Source of the DNA: Aquibium oceanicum
GTDB taxonomy: Bacteria > Pseudomonadota > Alphaproteobacteria > Rhizobiales > Rhizobiaceae
Reading direction: 5' to 3'
DNA length: 64,000 bases
NCBI RefSeq assembly: GCF_001889605.1
Contig: NZ_CP018171.1
Span: forward strand, 2,688,501-2,752,500
Position numbers and translations under genes: made by a program. Every line of letters begins with the position of its first letter. Position 1 is the first letter of the stretch. Of the stretch, positions 38,723 through 46,881 are shown one piece after another. Under the pieces are notes generated by a model. It searched no databases, was not told the DNA's origin, and was given only the letters and a program-made list of their open reading frames with translations.

Positions 38723-39742
38723 ATGAGCGAATCAAAGGCGATCATTTTCGGCTGTGCCGGCAAGAGCTTGACGGACGAGGAGCGCGGCTTCTTCCGCGGC
38801 GAGAAGCCGTGGGGCTTCATCCTCTTCGCGCGCAACATAGGCGAGGCCGGCGAGATCCGGGATCTCGTGGCCGAACTGCGCGAAACCGTGGGACGCGAGG
38901 ATGCGCCCGTCTTCATCGATCAGGAGGGCGGCCGCGTCCAGCGCATCCGCGCGCCGCTGGCGCCGAGCTATCCGACCGCCGCCGCGCTCGGCGAACTCCA
39001 TCGGCGCGACACCCAGGCGGGACTGCGCGCGGCCTGGCTGATGTCGCGCCTGCACGCGTTCGATCTCATGCGCTTCGGCATCAATGCCGACTGTCTTCCG
39101 GTCTTGGACGTGCCGGTGGAGGGCGCCCACGACGTCATCGGCAACCGCGCCTATGCGAAAGTTCCGGGGGTGGTGGCCGAGATGGGACGGGCGGCGGCGG
39201 ACGGACTGGTCGCCGGCGGAGTTTTACCGGTGATGAAGCACATGCCCGGCCATGGCCGCGCTTTCGCCGACAGCCATCTTTCGCTGCCGGTCGTCGATGC
39301 CGGTCTGGACGAACTGCGCGCCCACGACTTCGCACCCTTCAAGACGCTCTCGGACCTACCGATGGGGATGACCGCGCATGTCGTCTACACGGCGCTCGAT
39401 GCGCAGAACCCGGCGACCACTTCGGCAAAGGTGATCGGCGAGATCATCCGCGGCGAGATTGGCTTCGACGGCCTGCTCATGAGCGACGACGTCTCGATGA
39501 AGGCGCTTTCTGGGGATTTCCGCCAAAAGACGCGCGCGATCCTTGCCGCGGGCTGCGATGTCGTCCTTCACTGCAACGGCGTCATGGACGAGATGCGCGC
39601 GGTGGCCGGCGAGGCGTCGGTGCTCGCCGGTCCGTCACTGGAACGTGCCGAACGCGCGCTATCTTTGCTGGGACGACAGGACGGCGCCGACGAGACTGCG
39701 GCACGCGAGGAGTTCGCCGCCCTGTTCGAGGCGGTCGCATGA
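38723..39742 (+). CDS. nagZ: Beta-N-acetylhexosaminidase (GH3)
   Basis: A 339-aa cytosolic GH3 enzyme that removes N-acetylglucosamine from muropeptides in peptidoglycan recycling. Substrate loop FIDQEGGRVQRI, the NagZ signature KHMPGHGRAFADSHLSLP with the catalytic Asp-His pair, and the nucleophile Asp at about residue 255 in LLMSDDVSM. Length is that of NagZ. It is separated by 12 nt from scpA and so probably shares a transcript with it. Confidence 0.94.
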   Translation: MSESKAIIFGCAGKSLTDEERGFFRGEKPWGFILFARNIGEAGEIRDLVAELRETVGREDAPVFIDQEGGRVQRIRAPLAPSYPTAAALGELHRRDTQAGLRAAWLMSRLHAFDLMRFGINADCLPVLDVPVEGAHDVIGNRAYAKVPGVVAEMGRAAADGLVAGGVLPVMKHMPGHGRAFADSHLSLPVVDAGLDELRAHDFAPFKTLSDLPMGMTAHVVYTALDAQNPATTSAKVIGEIIRGEIGFDGLLMSDDVSMKALSGDFRQKTRAILAAGCDVVLHCNGVMDEMRAVAGEASVLAGPSLERAERALSLLGRQDGADETAAREEFAALFEAVA

Positions 39743-39754
39743 GGAAGAAGCGGA

Positions 39755-40594
39755 TTGGCTGAGGCCGGCAAGGGATCGAAGGGCACGCCCACGCCTCTGG
39801 AGCGCCTGTGGGCTCCGGAGGAGGACGTGCGCGAACCCTCCGAGGCGCTCGTCATCGACGTCGCCGGCTTCGAAGGCCCGCTCGACCTGTTGCTGCATCT
39901 GGCGCGTAACCAGAAGGTCGACCTCGCGCGCATCTCGATCCTGGCGCTGGCCGAGCAGTACCTTGTTTTCGTCGACACGGCGCGCAAGCTGCGGCTTGAG
40001 ATCGCGGCGGATTATCTGGTCATGGCGGCATGGCTCGCCTACCTGAAATCGAAGCTCCTGATCCCCAAACAGCCTGGAGAGGAAGGCGAGACCGGCGAGG
40101 AACTCGCGGCGCTTTTGCAATTCCGGCTGAAGCGTCTCGAAGCGATGCGCGATGCGGCCGCCCGGCTCGTCAACCGCAACCGGCTCGGCCGCGACGTCAT
40201 GGCGCGCGGCATGCCGGAGGTCGTGGTGCTGGAGAAACAGACGCGCTACTCGGCCTCGCTCTACGACCTCCTGACGGCCTATGCGATCCAGCGCCAGCGG
40301 CAGGCGGTGACGAACGTCCGCATCGCCAGACGAACCGTCTGGTCGCTGCAGGACGCGCGCGAACTCCTGACGCGGCTTGTCGGCCGCATGAAGGACTGGA
40401 CCGCGCTCGACCGCTTTCTGGTCGAATATCTCGCCCGGCCCGAGGAGCGGGCGACCGCGATCGCCAGTTCCTTCGCGGCGTCGCTCGAACTCGTCCGCGA
40501 GGGGGCGCTGGAAATCCGTCAGCATGAGGCTTTTGCGCCGATCTACTTGCGGTCGCGCGCCAAGTCGCCTGGCAGCGAGGTGAGCCATGCCTGA
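39755..40594 (+). CDS. scpA: Segregation and condensation protein A
   Basis: Kleisin subunit (279 aa) of the SMC-ScpAB condensin that compacts and segregates the chromosome. The N-terminal ScpA hallmark GFEGPLDLLLHLARNQKVDLARISI and ADYLVMAAWLAYLKSKLLIP are clear, and the winged-helix C-terminus ends near YLRSRAKS. The start is a TTG at 39755 with GAGGAAGAAG upstream; no ATG fits the conserved N-terminus. Overlaps scpB by 8 nt. Confidence 0.94.
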   Translation: MAEAGKGSKGTPTPLERLWAPEEDVREPSEALVIDVAGFEGPLDLLLHLARNQKVDLARISILALAEQYLVFVDTARKLRLEIAADYLVMAAWLAYLKSKLLIPKQPGEEGETGEELAALLQFRLKRLEAMRDAAARLVNRNRLGRDVMARGMPEVVVLEKQTRYSASLYDLLTAYAIQRQRQAVTNVRIARRTVWSLQDARELLTRLVGRMKDWTALDRFLVEYLARPEERATAIASSFAASLELVREGALEIRQHEAFAPIYLRSRAKSPGSEVSHA

Positions 40595-41339
40595 GATCAA
40601 GCGTGCCGATGCGACGTTCCCCGACGAACTCGACGATGACGACGATTTCGATCCGGTGGCCGAGAACGACAATCCTGCCGAGCGCCTGCACCTCGCCGAG
40701 GCGATACGCATGGCTGAAGCGATCGTCTTCGCTTCCGCCGAGCCGGTGACCGAAAAGGCGCTCGCGGCGCGTCTGCCCGAAGGCATCGACGTTCCCGCCG
40801 TGATGGCCGAGATGCAGCGCCAGTACGAAAAGCGCGGCGTCAACCTGGTCCGCGTCGCCGACGCCTGGGCCTTCCGCACCGCCGGCGACCTCGGCTTCCT
40901 GATGAGCCGCGACGCGCCGCAGCAGAAGAAGCTCTCGCGCGCCGCGCTCGAGGTCTTGGCGATCATCGCCTACCACCAGCCGGTCACCCGGGCAGAGATC
41001 GAGGAGATTCGTGGCGTCGAGACGTCGAAGGGCACGCTCGACACGCTGATGGAAAGCACGTGGGTCCGCATGCGCGGGCGTCGCCGCACGCCGGGCCGCC
41101 CGGTGACCTACGGTACGACCACCGCCTTCCTCGACCATTTCGGATTGGCGGAGCTACGCGACCTGCCGGGCGTCGACGAACTGAAGGGCGCGGGGCTGCT
41201 GTCTGCGCGCATGCCGTCTAATTTCTTGGTTCCCCTGCCGCCGGCCGATCCGGACGAACTCACCGAGGACGAGGATCCGCTAACCGACATCGATCTGGAG
41301 GAACTCGGCCTGTTGACACCCCGCGGCGGGGATGATTGA
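40587..41339 (+). CDS. scpB: Segregation and condensation protein B
   Basis: Winged-helix partner of ScpA (250 aa). After an acidic N-terminus, AEAIVFASAEPVTEKALAARLP and ALEVLAIIAYHQPVTRAEIEEIRGV are the standard ScpB blocks, followed by GRPVTYGTTTAFLDHFGL. The C-terminus is acidic and low in complexity. Translationally coupled to scpA by an 8-nt overlap. Confidence 0.94.
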   Translation: MPEIKRADATFPDELDDDDDFDPVAENDNPAERLHLAEAIRMAEAIVFASAEPVTEKALAARLPEGIDVPAVMAEMQRQYEKRGVNLVRVADAWAFRTAGDLGFLMSRDAPQQKKLSRAALEVLAIIAYHQPVTRAEIEEIRGVETSKGTLDTLMESTWVRMRGRRRTPGRPVTYGTTTAFLDHFGLAELRDLPGVDELKGAGLLSARMPSNFLVPLPPADPDELTEDEDPLTDIDLEELGLLTPRGGDD

Positions 41340-41396
41340 CGAAATCCTTCGTTGCGCGGGCAAGATTCCGCCGCGTTTCGCTCCGACGAAGGCATC

Positions 41397-42524
41397 ATGA
41401 CGCAATCCACGACAACCCGGTCCGAAAGCGGGCGCGGCAGCCGCTCCCCGACCGGGGTCAGCTTCGCCGCCCGGCTTGCGTTCGACGACATCTGGCATTC
41501 CTTCGGTCCAGGTGCCGAAACCCTACGCGGGGTCAGCGTGACGGCGGAACCGGGTGAGGTGCTATGCCTTCTCGGTCCGTCCGGTTCGGGCAAGACCACG
41601 CTTCTCAGGATCGCCGCCGGCATCGAGACGCAGACCAGCGGCAGGGTGCTCCTTAACGACCGCGAAATCGCCGGTCCCGCCGTCTTCGTACCGCCGGAAA
41701 AGCGCTCCATCGGCCTCGTCTTCCAGGATTTCGCGCTGTTCCCGCACTACACGATCCTCGACAACGTCCGCTTCGGGCTGACGGCGCTGTCCGCGTCCGA
41801 GGGGAAACGCGAGGCCATGACCGCCCTCTCGCGCGTCGGGCTCGAGCATCACGCCCGGTCGTTTCCCCACATCCTGTCGGGCGGCGAGCAGCAGCGCGTG
41901 GCGCTGGCACGCGCGCTGGCGCCGCGTCCGGCGGTGCTTCTCCTGGACGAGCCGTTCTCGGGCCTCGATTCGCGGCTGAAGGACAGCGTGCGCGCTGAGA
42001 CGCTCGCGATCCTGCGCCAAAGCCGCGCCACCGCCATCATCGTCACGCATGACGCCGAGGAGGCCATGCGCATGGGAGACCGCATCGCGCTCCTGCGCGA
42101 CGGGGAACTCGTCCAGGTGGGCCGTGCGGAGGAGCTCTACCAGCGGCCGGCCAATCTCTTCGTCGCCGGCTTCTTCTCAGAACTCAACGTCTTCGACGGA
42201 CGCGCCGACCACGGCAGCGTCGATACGCCGCTCGGCCGTTTCGCGGCGCCGGGCTTTTCTTCGCCCGAGGACGTGACGGTCGCGGTGCGCCCCACCGCCA
42301 TCGAGGCGCACGAGTACGAAAAGGATGGCGCGACCGAGGCCAGGGTGATATCCCGGCGCTTCCTTGGCGATGCGGAAATCCTCGAGGCGGCGGTCGCAGG
42401 CGCCGAAATGCCGGTGCGGGGGCGGATCAGGTGTGGCGCATTGTCCCCAGGCGCACGCGATATCTGGCTCTCGGTCAGAAAGTCTGATGTGCTTGTGTTT
42501 GAAAGACGGGCCGAGAACGCTTAA
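41397..42524 (+). CDS. Orphan ABC transporter ATP-binding protein (PotA/FbpC-like)
   Basis: A 375-aa importer ATPase with the Pot/Fbp layout: Walker [11 protein letters not shown]-loop [25 protein letters not shown] signature, Walker [12 protein letters not shown], His in [10 protein letters not shown], and a C-terminal TOBE-like domain (about 255-370). It would energise uptake of iron(III), polyamine, molybdate or sulfate; the closest feel is FbpC. No permease or binding-protein gene is adjacent. It sits 57 nt after scpB and 35 nt before tatA, interrupting an otherwise conserved order. ATG at 41397 chosen over a TTG at 41352. Confidence 0.88.
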   Translation: MTQSTTTRSESGRGSRSPTGVSFAARLAFDDIWHSFGPGAETLRGVSVTAEPGEVLCLLGPSGSGKTTLLRIAAGIETQTSGRVLLNDREIAGPAVFVPPEKRSIGLVFQDFALFPHYTILDNVRFGLTALSASEGKREAMTALSRVGLEHHARSFPHILSGGEQQRVALARALAPRPAVLLLDEPFSGLDSRLKDSVRAETLAILRQSRATAIIVTHDAEEAMRMGDRIALLRDGELVQVGRAEELYQRPANLFVAGFFSELNVFDGRADHGSVDTPLGRFAAPGFSSPEDVTVAVRPTAIEAHEYEKDGATEARVISRRFLGDAEILEAAVAGAEMPVRGRIRCGALSPGARDIWLSVRKSDVLVFERRAENA

Positions 42525-42559
42525 GTCAGGGTACGAGTTTCTTTCGAAAGAGGATTGTC

Positions 42560-42781
42560 ATGGGTTCCTTCTCGATCTGGCACTGGCTCATAGTGCTCGT
42601 GGTCGTGCTGCTGCTCTTCGGGCGCGGCAAGATTCCCGAGCTGATGGGCGACATGGCCAAGGGCATCAAGAGCTTCAAGAAGGGTATGTCGGACGAGGAC
42701 GAGGCGGAGAAGGCTCGCACCGTCGAGCACCGCAACGACGAAACCGTCGCCACGCCGAAGGAAAAGGCCAGCAAGTCCTGA
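42560..42781 (+). CDS. tatA: Sec-independent translocase TatA
   Basis: 73-aa pore-forming subunit of the twin-arginine translocase. One N-terminal membrane helix ([17 protein letters not shown]), the hinge [11 protein letters not shown], an amphipathic helix ([12 protein letters not shown]) and a charged tail, all as in TatA. First gene of tatABC, with AAAGAGG as ribosome site. Confidence 0.95.
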   Translation: MGSFSIWHWLIVLVVVLLLFGRGKIPELMGDMAKGIKSFKKGMSDEDEAEKARTVEHRNDETVATPKEKASKS

Positions 42782-42825
42782 TCCGGGCCTTGGTCCCGCA
42801 GAACTGCCTCGCCGGAATTTGAGCC

Positions 42826-43521
42826 ATGTTCGATATCGGTTGGCCGGAGATGCTCGTGATCGCGGTCGTCCTGATCGTGGTCGTCGGGCCGAAGGATTTG
42901 CCGCGCATGCTGCGTCAATTCGGCAAGACGACGTCGCAGATGCGCAAGATGGCTGGCGATTTCCGCAAGCAGTTCGATGAGGCATTGAAGGAGGCCGAGC
43001 TCGACGACGTGAAGTCGACGATCGACAGCGCCCGCAAGCTGAACCCCGCGGCCGATATCCGCAAGGCGTTGAACCCGATGGAGAAGGCCGCCTCCGATGT
43101 GCGCGCCGGCCTCGACGGCCTGATGAAGCCTAAACCGGCCGATATTCCCGCGCCGGACGCGCCCGCCAAGGCGGAGGAACCTGCCAAGTCCGGTGCAACC
43201 GCCGGACCGGGCAACGAGGCGATCGCCAGTTCCGCGTCGCAGAAGCCCGCCGCCAAGTCCGAGGCGGCCAAGACCGCCTCGGCAGGCACCGCCAAGTCGG
43301 CCAGCAAGCCCGCGACCGCGAAGCAGGCAGCCGCGAGTGCTTCGGCCGCCAAGTCTGAAACGACCAAGTCTCCGGCGGCCAAATCTCCGGCCGCCAAGTC
43401 TCCGGCCATCAAGTCTCCTGCCGCAAAGGCGCCCGCCAAGCCCGCCGCTGCCTCCAACTCCGGCAGTCCCGCGCCGCGCAGGAAGCCCGCAGCGAAGAAA
43501 ACCACCGGGGCCTCTTCGTGA
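42826..43521 (+). CDS. tatB: Sec-independent translocase TatB
   Basis: 231-aa receptor subunit of the Tat pathway. N-terminal helix and hinge WPEMLVIAVVLIVVVGPKDLPRML with the TatB-type Glu in the helix start and PKDLP, then an amphipathic region. Residues ~120-231 are a Lys/Ala/Pro/Ser-rich tail with KSPAA-type short repeats, longer than the ~170 aa of the E. coli protein. The stop overlaps tatC by 4 nt (GTGA). Confidence 0.93.
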   Translation: MFDIGWPEMLVIAVVLIVVVGPKDLPRMLRQFGKTTSQMRKMAGDFRKQFDEALKEAELDDVKSTIDSARKLNPAADIRKALNPMEKAASDVRAGLDGLMKPKPADIPAPDAPAKAEEPAKSGATAGPGNEAIASSASQKPAAKSEAAKTASAGTAKSASKPATAKQAAASASAAKSETTKSPAAKSPAAKSPAIKSPAAKAPAKPAAASNSGSPAPRRKPAAKKTTGASS

Positions 43522-44351
43522 ACGTCCATGACGACGACATCGACAAGTCCTCGGCGCCGCTGATCGAGCATCTGATCGAGCTGCGCTCGCGGCTCATGTG
43601 GGCGATCGGCGGCTTCTTCGTGGCCTTCCTGGTCTGCTTCTTCTTCGCCAAGCAGCTCTTCAACCTCCTGGTCATCCCCTTCCAGTGGGCGACCGGCTGG
43701 GCGGGACTCGATCCGACGAATGTCGACCTGATCTACACCGCGCCGCAGGAATTCTTCTTCACCCAGATCAAGCTCGGCATGTTCGGTGGCCTCGTGCTCG
43801 CCTTCCCGCTGATCGCGGCGCAAGTCTACAAGTTCGTCGCGCCGGGCCTTTACAAGAACGAGCGCGGCGCCTTCCTGCCATTCCTCATTGCCTCGCCGAT
43901 CCTGTTCCTGATCGGCGGCGCGCTTGTCTATTTCTTCTTCACCCCAATGGTGATGTGGTTCTTCCTGTCGATGCAGCAGGTCGGGCCCGACAACGAGATC
44001 CAGATCTCACTGCTGCCGCGCGTGTCCGAGTATCTCGGTCTCATCATGACCCTGATCTTCTCTTTCGGCCTCGTGTTCCAGCTCCCGGTCGTCACCACGC
44101 TCATGGCGCGCGTCGGCCTGCTCACGGCGGCGGGCCTGGTCGACAAGCGCAAATACGCCATCGTCATCGCCTTCATCGTCGCTGCCGTGCTGACCCCGCC
44201 CGATCCGGTGAGCCAGCTCGGGCTCGCCATCCCGACCATCCTCCTCTACGAGGTGTCCATCTGGCTTGCCCGCCGCGTGGAAAGAAACCGCAGCAGGGAA
44301 GCGGCGGCGAAGGAAAAGCGCGAAGCCGACGAGGCCGCTGAGTCTTCCTGA
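43518..44351 (+). CDS. tatC: Sec-independent translocase TatC
   Basis: 277-aa six-helix subunit that recognises the twin-arginine signal. N-terminal LIEHLIELRSRLMWAIGGFF is the TatC signature, with the conserved Glu in PQEFFFTQIKLGMFGGLVLAFP. Starts at a GTG inside the tatB stop. The usual downstream serS is not here; a convergent MFS gene follows after 276 bases. Confidence 0.95.
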   Translation: MNVHDDDIDKSSAPLIEHLIELRSRLMWAIGGFFVAFLVCFFFAKQLFNLLVIPFQWATGWAGLDPTNVDLIYTAPQEFFFTQIKLGMFGGLVLAFPLIAAQVYKFVAPGLYKNERGAFLPFLIASPILFLIGGALVYFFFTPMVMWFFLSMQQVGPDNEIQISLLPRVSEYLGLIMTLIFSFGLVFQLPVVTTLMARVGLLTAAGLVDKRKYAIVIAFIVAAVLTPPDPVSQLGLAIPTILLYEVSIWLARRVERNRSREAAAKEKREADEAAESS

Positions 44352-44627
44352 TCCATATCGAAGGTGCTTGCTCGCGGTGCTGCGTTCGACAAAAGCGCAG
44401 TGCAGGGCAGGCGCCTGAATTCCGAACGAGAGAGGCGGGCCCGGCTGAACGACCTCCGTCGTAGGCATCGGCAGGCCAGTCCACCAACCCGCGTTGCCAA
44501 GCTATTGCAGCGGGCGCGAACCTCAAGGGGCGCCAGCCGTGGCGCCGCTAGCGCCAGCGTTCCGTACGCCTGCGCTCAGCCGATCCGCGTTTCGCCCTAC
44601 GGCATCTGCCTCACCGGCGCGCGGTCG

Positions 44628-45875
44628 TCATCGCACTGCCCCGACAGCGCTTTGCGCGGCGTACACTTCCCGTTCCTTCCTCATGTTCGGCAGGAACACG
44701 GCGAGCAGGCCGATCATCGGCAGGAACGAACACACGCCGTAGACGAACTCGATGCCCTTCGCGTCGGCGACGACGCCGAGCACCGCCGCGCCCAGGCCGC
44801 CGAGGCCGAAGGCGAAGCCGAAGAAGATGCCGGCAATCATGCCGACCCGTCCGGGCACCAGCTCCTGCGCGAAGACGACGATCTGCGGGAAGGCGGAAGC
44901 CAGGATCAGGCCGATGATGGCGGTCAGGATCGGCGTCCAGAAGAAGTTCGCATAGGGCAGGATCAGCGTGAAGGGCAGCACGCCCAGGATCGAGAACCAG
45001 ATCACCGTCTTTGAGCCGAAGCGGTCCCCGATCGGGCCGCCCATCACGGTTCCGACCGCGGCGGCGCCGAGGAAGATGAAGAGCAGGATCTGTGCGTCCT
45101 GCACCGAGACGCCGAACTTCTCGATGACGAAGAAGGTGTAGTAGCTCGAGATCGAGGCCATGTAGACGTGCTTGGAGAAGACCAGCGCGATCAGCACGGC
45201 GAGCGCGGTCACGACCTTCTTGCGCGGCAGGGTTACGGCTGGTTTCGGCGCCGGGCGCTTGGCACTGGCGGCGCGGTAGCGCGCGTACCAGCCGCTGACG
45301 CGCCACAGCACGATCATGCCGACCAGCGCGATGACGGAGAACCAGGCGACCGAGCCCTGGCCCCGCGGAACGACGATGAAGGCTGCGAGTAGCGGCCCGA
45401 TTGCCGTGCCGAAATTGCCGCCGACCTGGAACACCGCCTGCGCGAGACCGTAGCGCCCGCCGGACGCCAGCCGCGCCACCCGCGAGGATTCGGGGTGGAA
45501 GATCGCCGAGCCGAAGCCGATGAAGGCCGCGCCGAGAAGCAGCAGCGGATAGGTCGCGGCGCTGGAAAGCAGCAGCAGGCCCACCAGCGTCGAACCCATG
45601 CCGAAGGGCAGCGAATAGGGCATCGGCCGCTTGTCCGTCGTCATGCCGATCAGTGGCTGGAGCAGGGACGCCGTGACCTGGAAGGTCATGGTGAGCAGGC
45701 CGATCTGCCAGAAGGCCAGACCGTAACCGTCCTTGAGCATCGGATAGATCGCGGCGAGCAGCGACTGCATGACGTCGTTGAGGAGATGGCAGAAGCTTAC
45801 CGCCAGAAGCACGGCATAAGCCGTGCGCTCGGGTGTCATGACGGGGGCGCTGGTCGTGGCGGTGGTGTCGGTCAC
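44628..45875 (-). CDS. MFS transporter, fosmidomycin resistance (Fsr)-like
   Basis: 415-aa 12-helix major facilitator. FCHLLNDVMQSLLAAIYPMLKDGYGL matches the N-terminal helix of the Fsr family, with FHPESSRVAR in the first half. Fsr proteins export fosmidomycin and related small molecules; the natural substrate here is unknown. It diverges from the AraC-type gene by 109 nt, so that regulator may control it. Confidence 0.87.
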   Translation of the reverse strand: MTDTTATTSAPVMTPERTAYAVLLAVSFCHLLNDVMQSLLAAIYPMLKDGYGLAFWQIGLLTMTFQVTASLLQPLIGMTTDKRPMPYSLPFGMGSTLVGLLLLSSAATYPLLLLGAAFIGFGSAIFHPESSRVARLASGGRYGLAQAVFQVGGNFGTAIGPLLAAFIVVPRGQGSVAWFSVIALVGMIVLWRVSGWYARYRAASAKRPAPKPAVTLPRKKVVTALAVLIALVFSKHVYMASISSYYTFFVIEKFGVSVQDAQILLFIFLGAAAVGTVMGGPIGDRFGSKTVIWFSILGVLPFTLILPYANFFWTPILTAIIGLILASAFPQIVVFAQELVPGRVGMIAGIFFGFAFGLGGLGAAVLGVVADAKGIEFVYGVCSFLPMIGLLAVFLPNMRKEREVYAAQSAVGAVR

Positions 45876-45984
45876 GTCGAAGGTCCTGCAATGGGTACGG
45901 CTTTGCAGCTCGCCTTATAGGCACGTTGATTGCGACCTTCTTTCGTGCTTTGGTCCGTTTGTTTCGCGAGTGGGCCAATTCCGG

Positions 45985-46827
45985 ATGACGACACCGACGT
46001 TCTCGATAAGCGCTTCGACGATCGAATCGGACGCTCGGCACGGGCGGCGCGTGGAATGGCTGGAGAGGACGGCGGGTGATGTGCTCGCCCTTTCGGATCT
46101 CTATTCGGACGGCCATCGGGTGCCCGAACATCGGCACAACCGCTGCCAGCTTCTCTATGCGCGCAGCGGCGTCGTGCTGGTGAAGACGGGGCAAGGCCGC
46201 TGGATGGTCCCGCCCGACCACGCCATGTGGATCCCGTCGGGCGTCGACCATTCCGTCGACATGCTGGGCAGCGTGCGCATGCAATCGGTCTACGTGAACC
46301 CGGCGGCAACGAGCGGAACGCCCAACGGCCTGCGCGTCGTGGCGCTCACGGACCTGATGCGCAGCTTGATCGCCGAAGCCGCCGAACGCGCGCAAGATGC
46401 CGCGCCAGACCCGCGCGACGAACTAGTGATGGCGTTGATCGTGAAGGAAATCCCGCGGCTGCGCGAACTGCCGCTCGGCCTGCCGCTGCCGGCCGATCCC
46501 AAGCTCGCACGGCTCTGCCGCGCCTTCGTGGAGCGACCCTCGCCGCAGGCGACCATCGACGCCTGGGCCGACGCGGCCGGCATGAGTCGGCGCAGCTTCA
46601 CCCGCGCCTTCCAGCGCGAGACGGGCTTGAGCCTTTCCGTCTGGCGCCAGCAGGCCTGCCTGTTCGCCGCCCTGCCGCGACTGGCGGAAGGCGTGCCCGT
46701 GACGGGCGTGGCGCTCGACCTCGGCTACGAGAGTGTGCCGGCCTTCACCACGATGTTCCGCCGCATGCTAGGGGCGGCGCCGCGCGACTATTTCCGCAAT
46801 GCCGGGGCCGCACGGGAAAGCGCTTGA
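45985..46827 (+). CDS. AraC family transcriptional regulator with cupin sensor
   Basis: 280 aa. Residues ~30-120 are a cupin-type ligand domain (HRVPEHRHNRCQLLYARSGVVLV); the C-terminal ~95 residues hold the paired AraC helix-turn-helix (WADAAGMSRRSFTRAFQRETGLSLSVWRQQACLFAAL and VTGVALDLGYESVPAFTTMFRRMLG). It is divergent from the MFS pump and probably regulates it. The CueR operator of copA overlaps its stop codon. The ATG at 45985 lacks a strong ribosome site. Confidence 0.87.
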   Translation: MTTPTFSISASTIESDARHGRRVEWLERTAGDVLALSDLYSDGHRVPEHRHNRCQLLYARSGVVLVKTGQGRWMVPPDHAMWIPSGVDHSVDMLGSVRMQSVYVNPAATSGTPNGLRVVALTDLMRSLIAEAAERAQDAAPDPRDELVMALIVKEIPRLRELPLGLPLPADPKLARLCRAFVERPSPQATIDAWADAAGMSRRSFTRAFQRETGLSLSVWRQQACLFAALPRLAEGVPVTGVALDLGYESVPAFTTMFRRMLGAAPRDYFRNAGAARESA

Positions 46828-46854
46828 CCTTCCAGTCACTGGAAGGACTACGCA
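46824..46854 (+). promoter_or_regulatory. CueR-type promoter and operator for copA
   Basis: TTGACC (46824-46829, -35) and TACGCA (46849-46854, -10) are 19 bp apart, the overlong spacer of MerR-family promoters. Between and across them lies the perfect inverted repeat CCTTCCAGTCACTGGAAGG (46828-46846), close to known CueR boxes. The -35 overlaps the stop codon of the AraC gene. Copper-bound CueR would untwist the spacer and activate copA. Confidence 0.85.
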
Positions 46855-46881
46855 TGGTCCCCATATGACAGGGACAAGACC

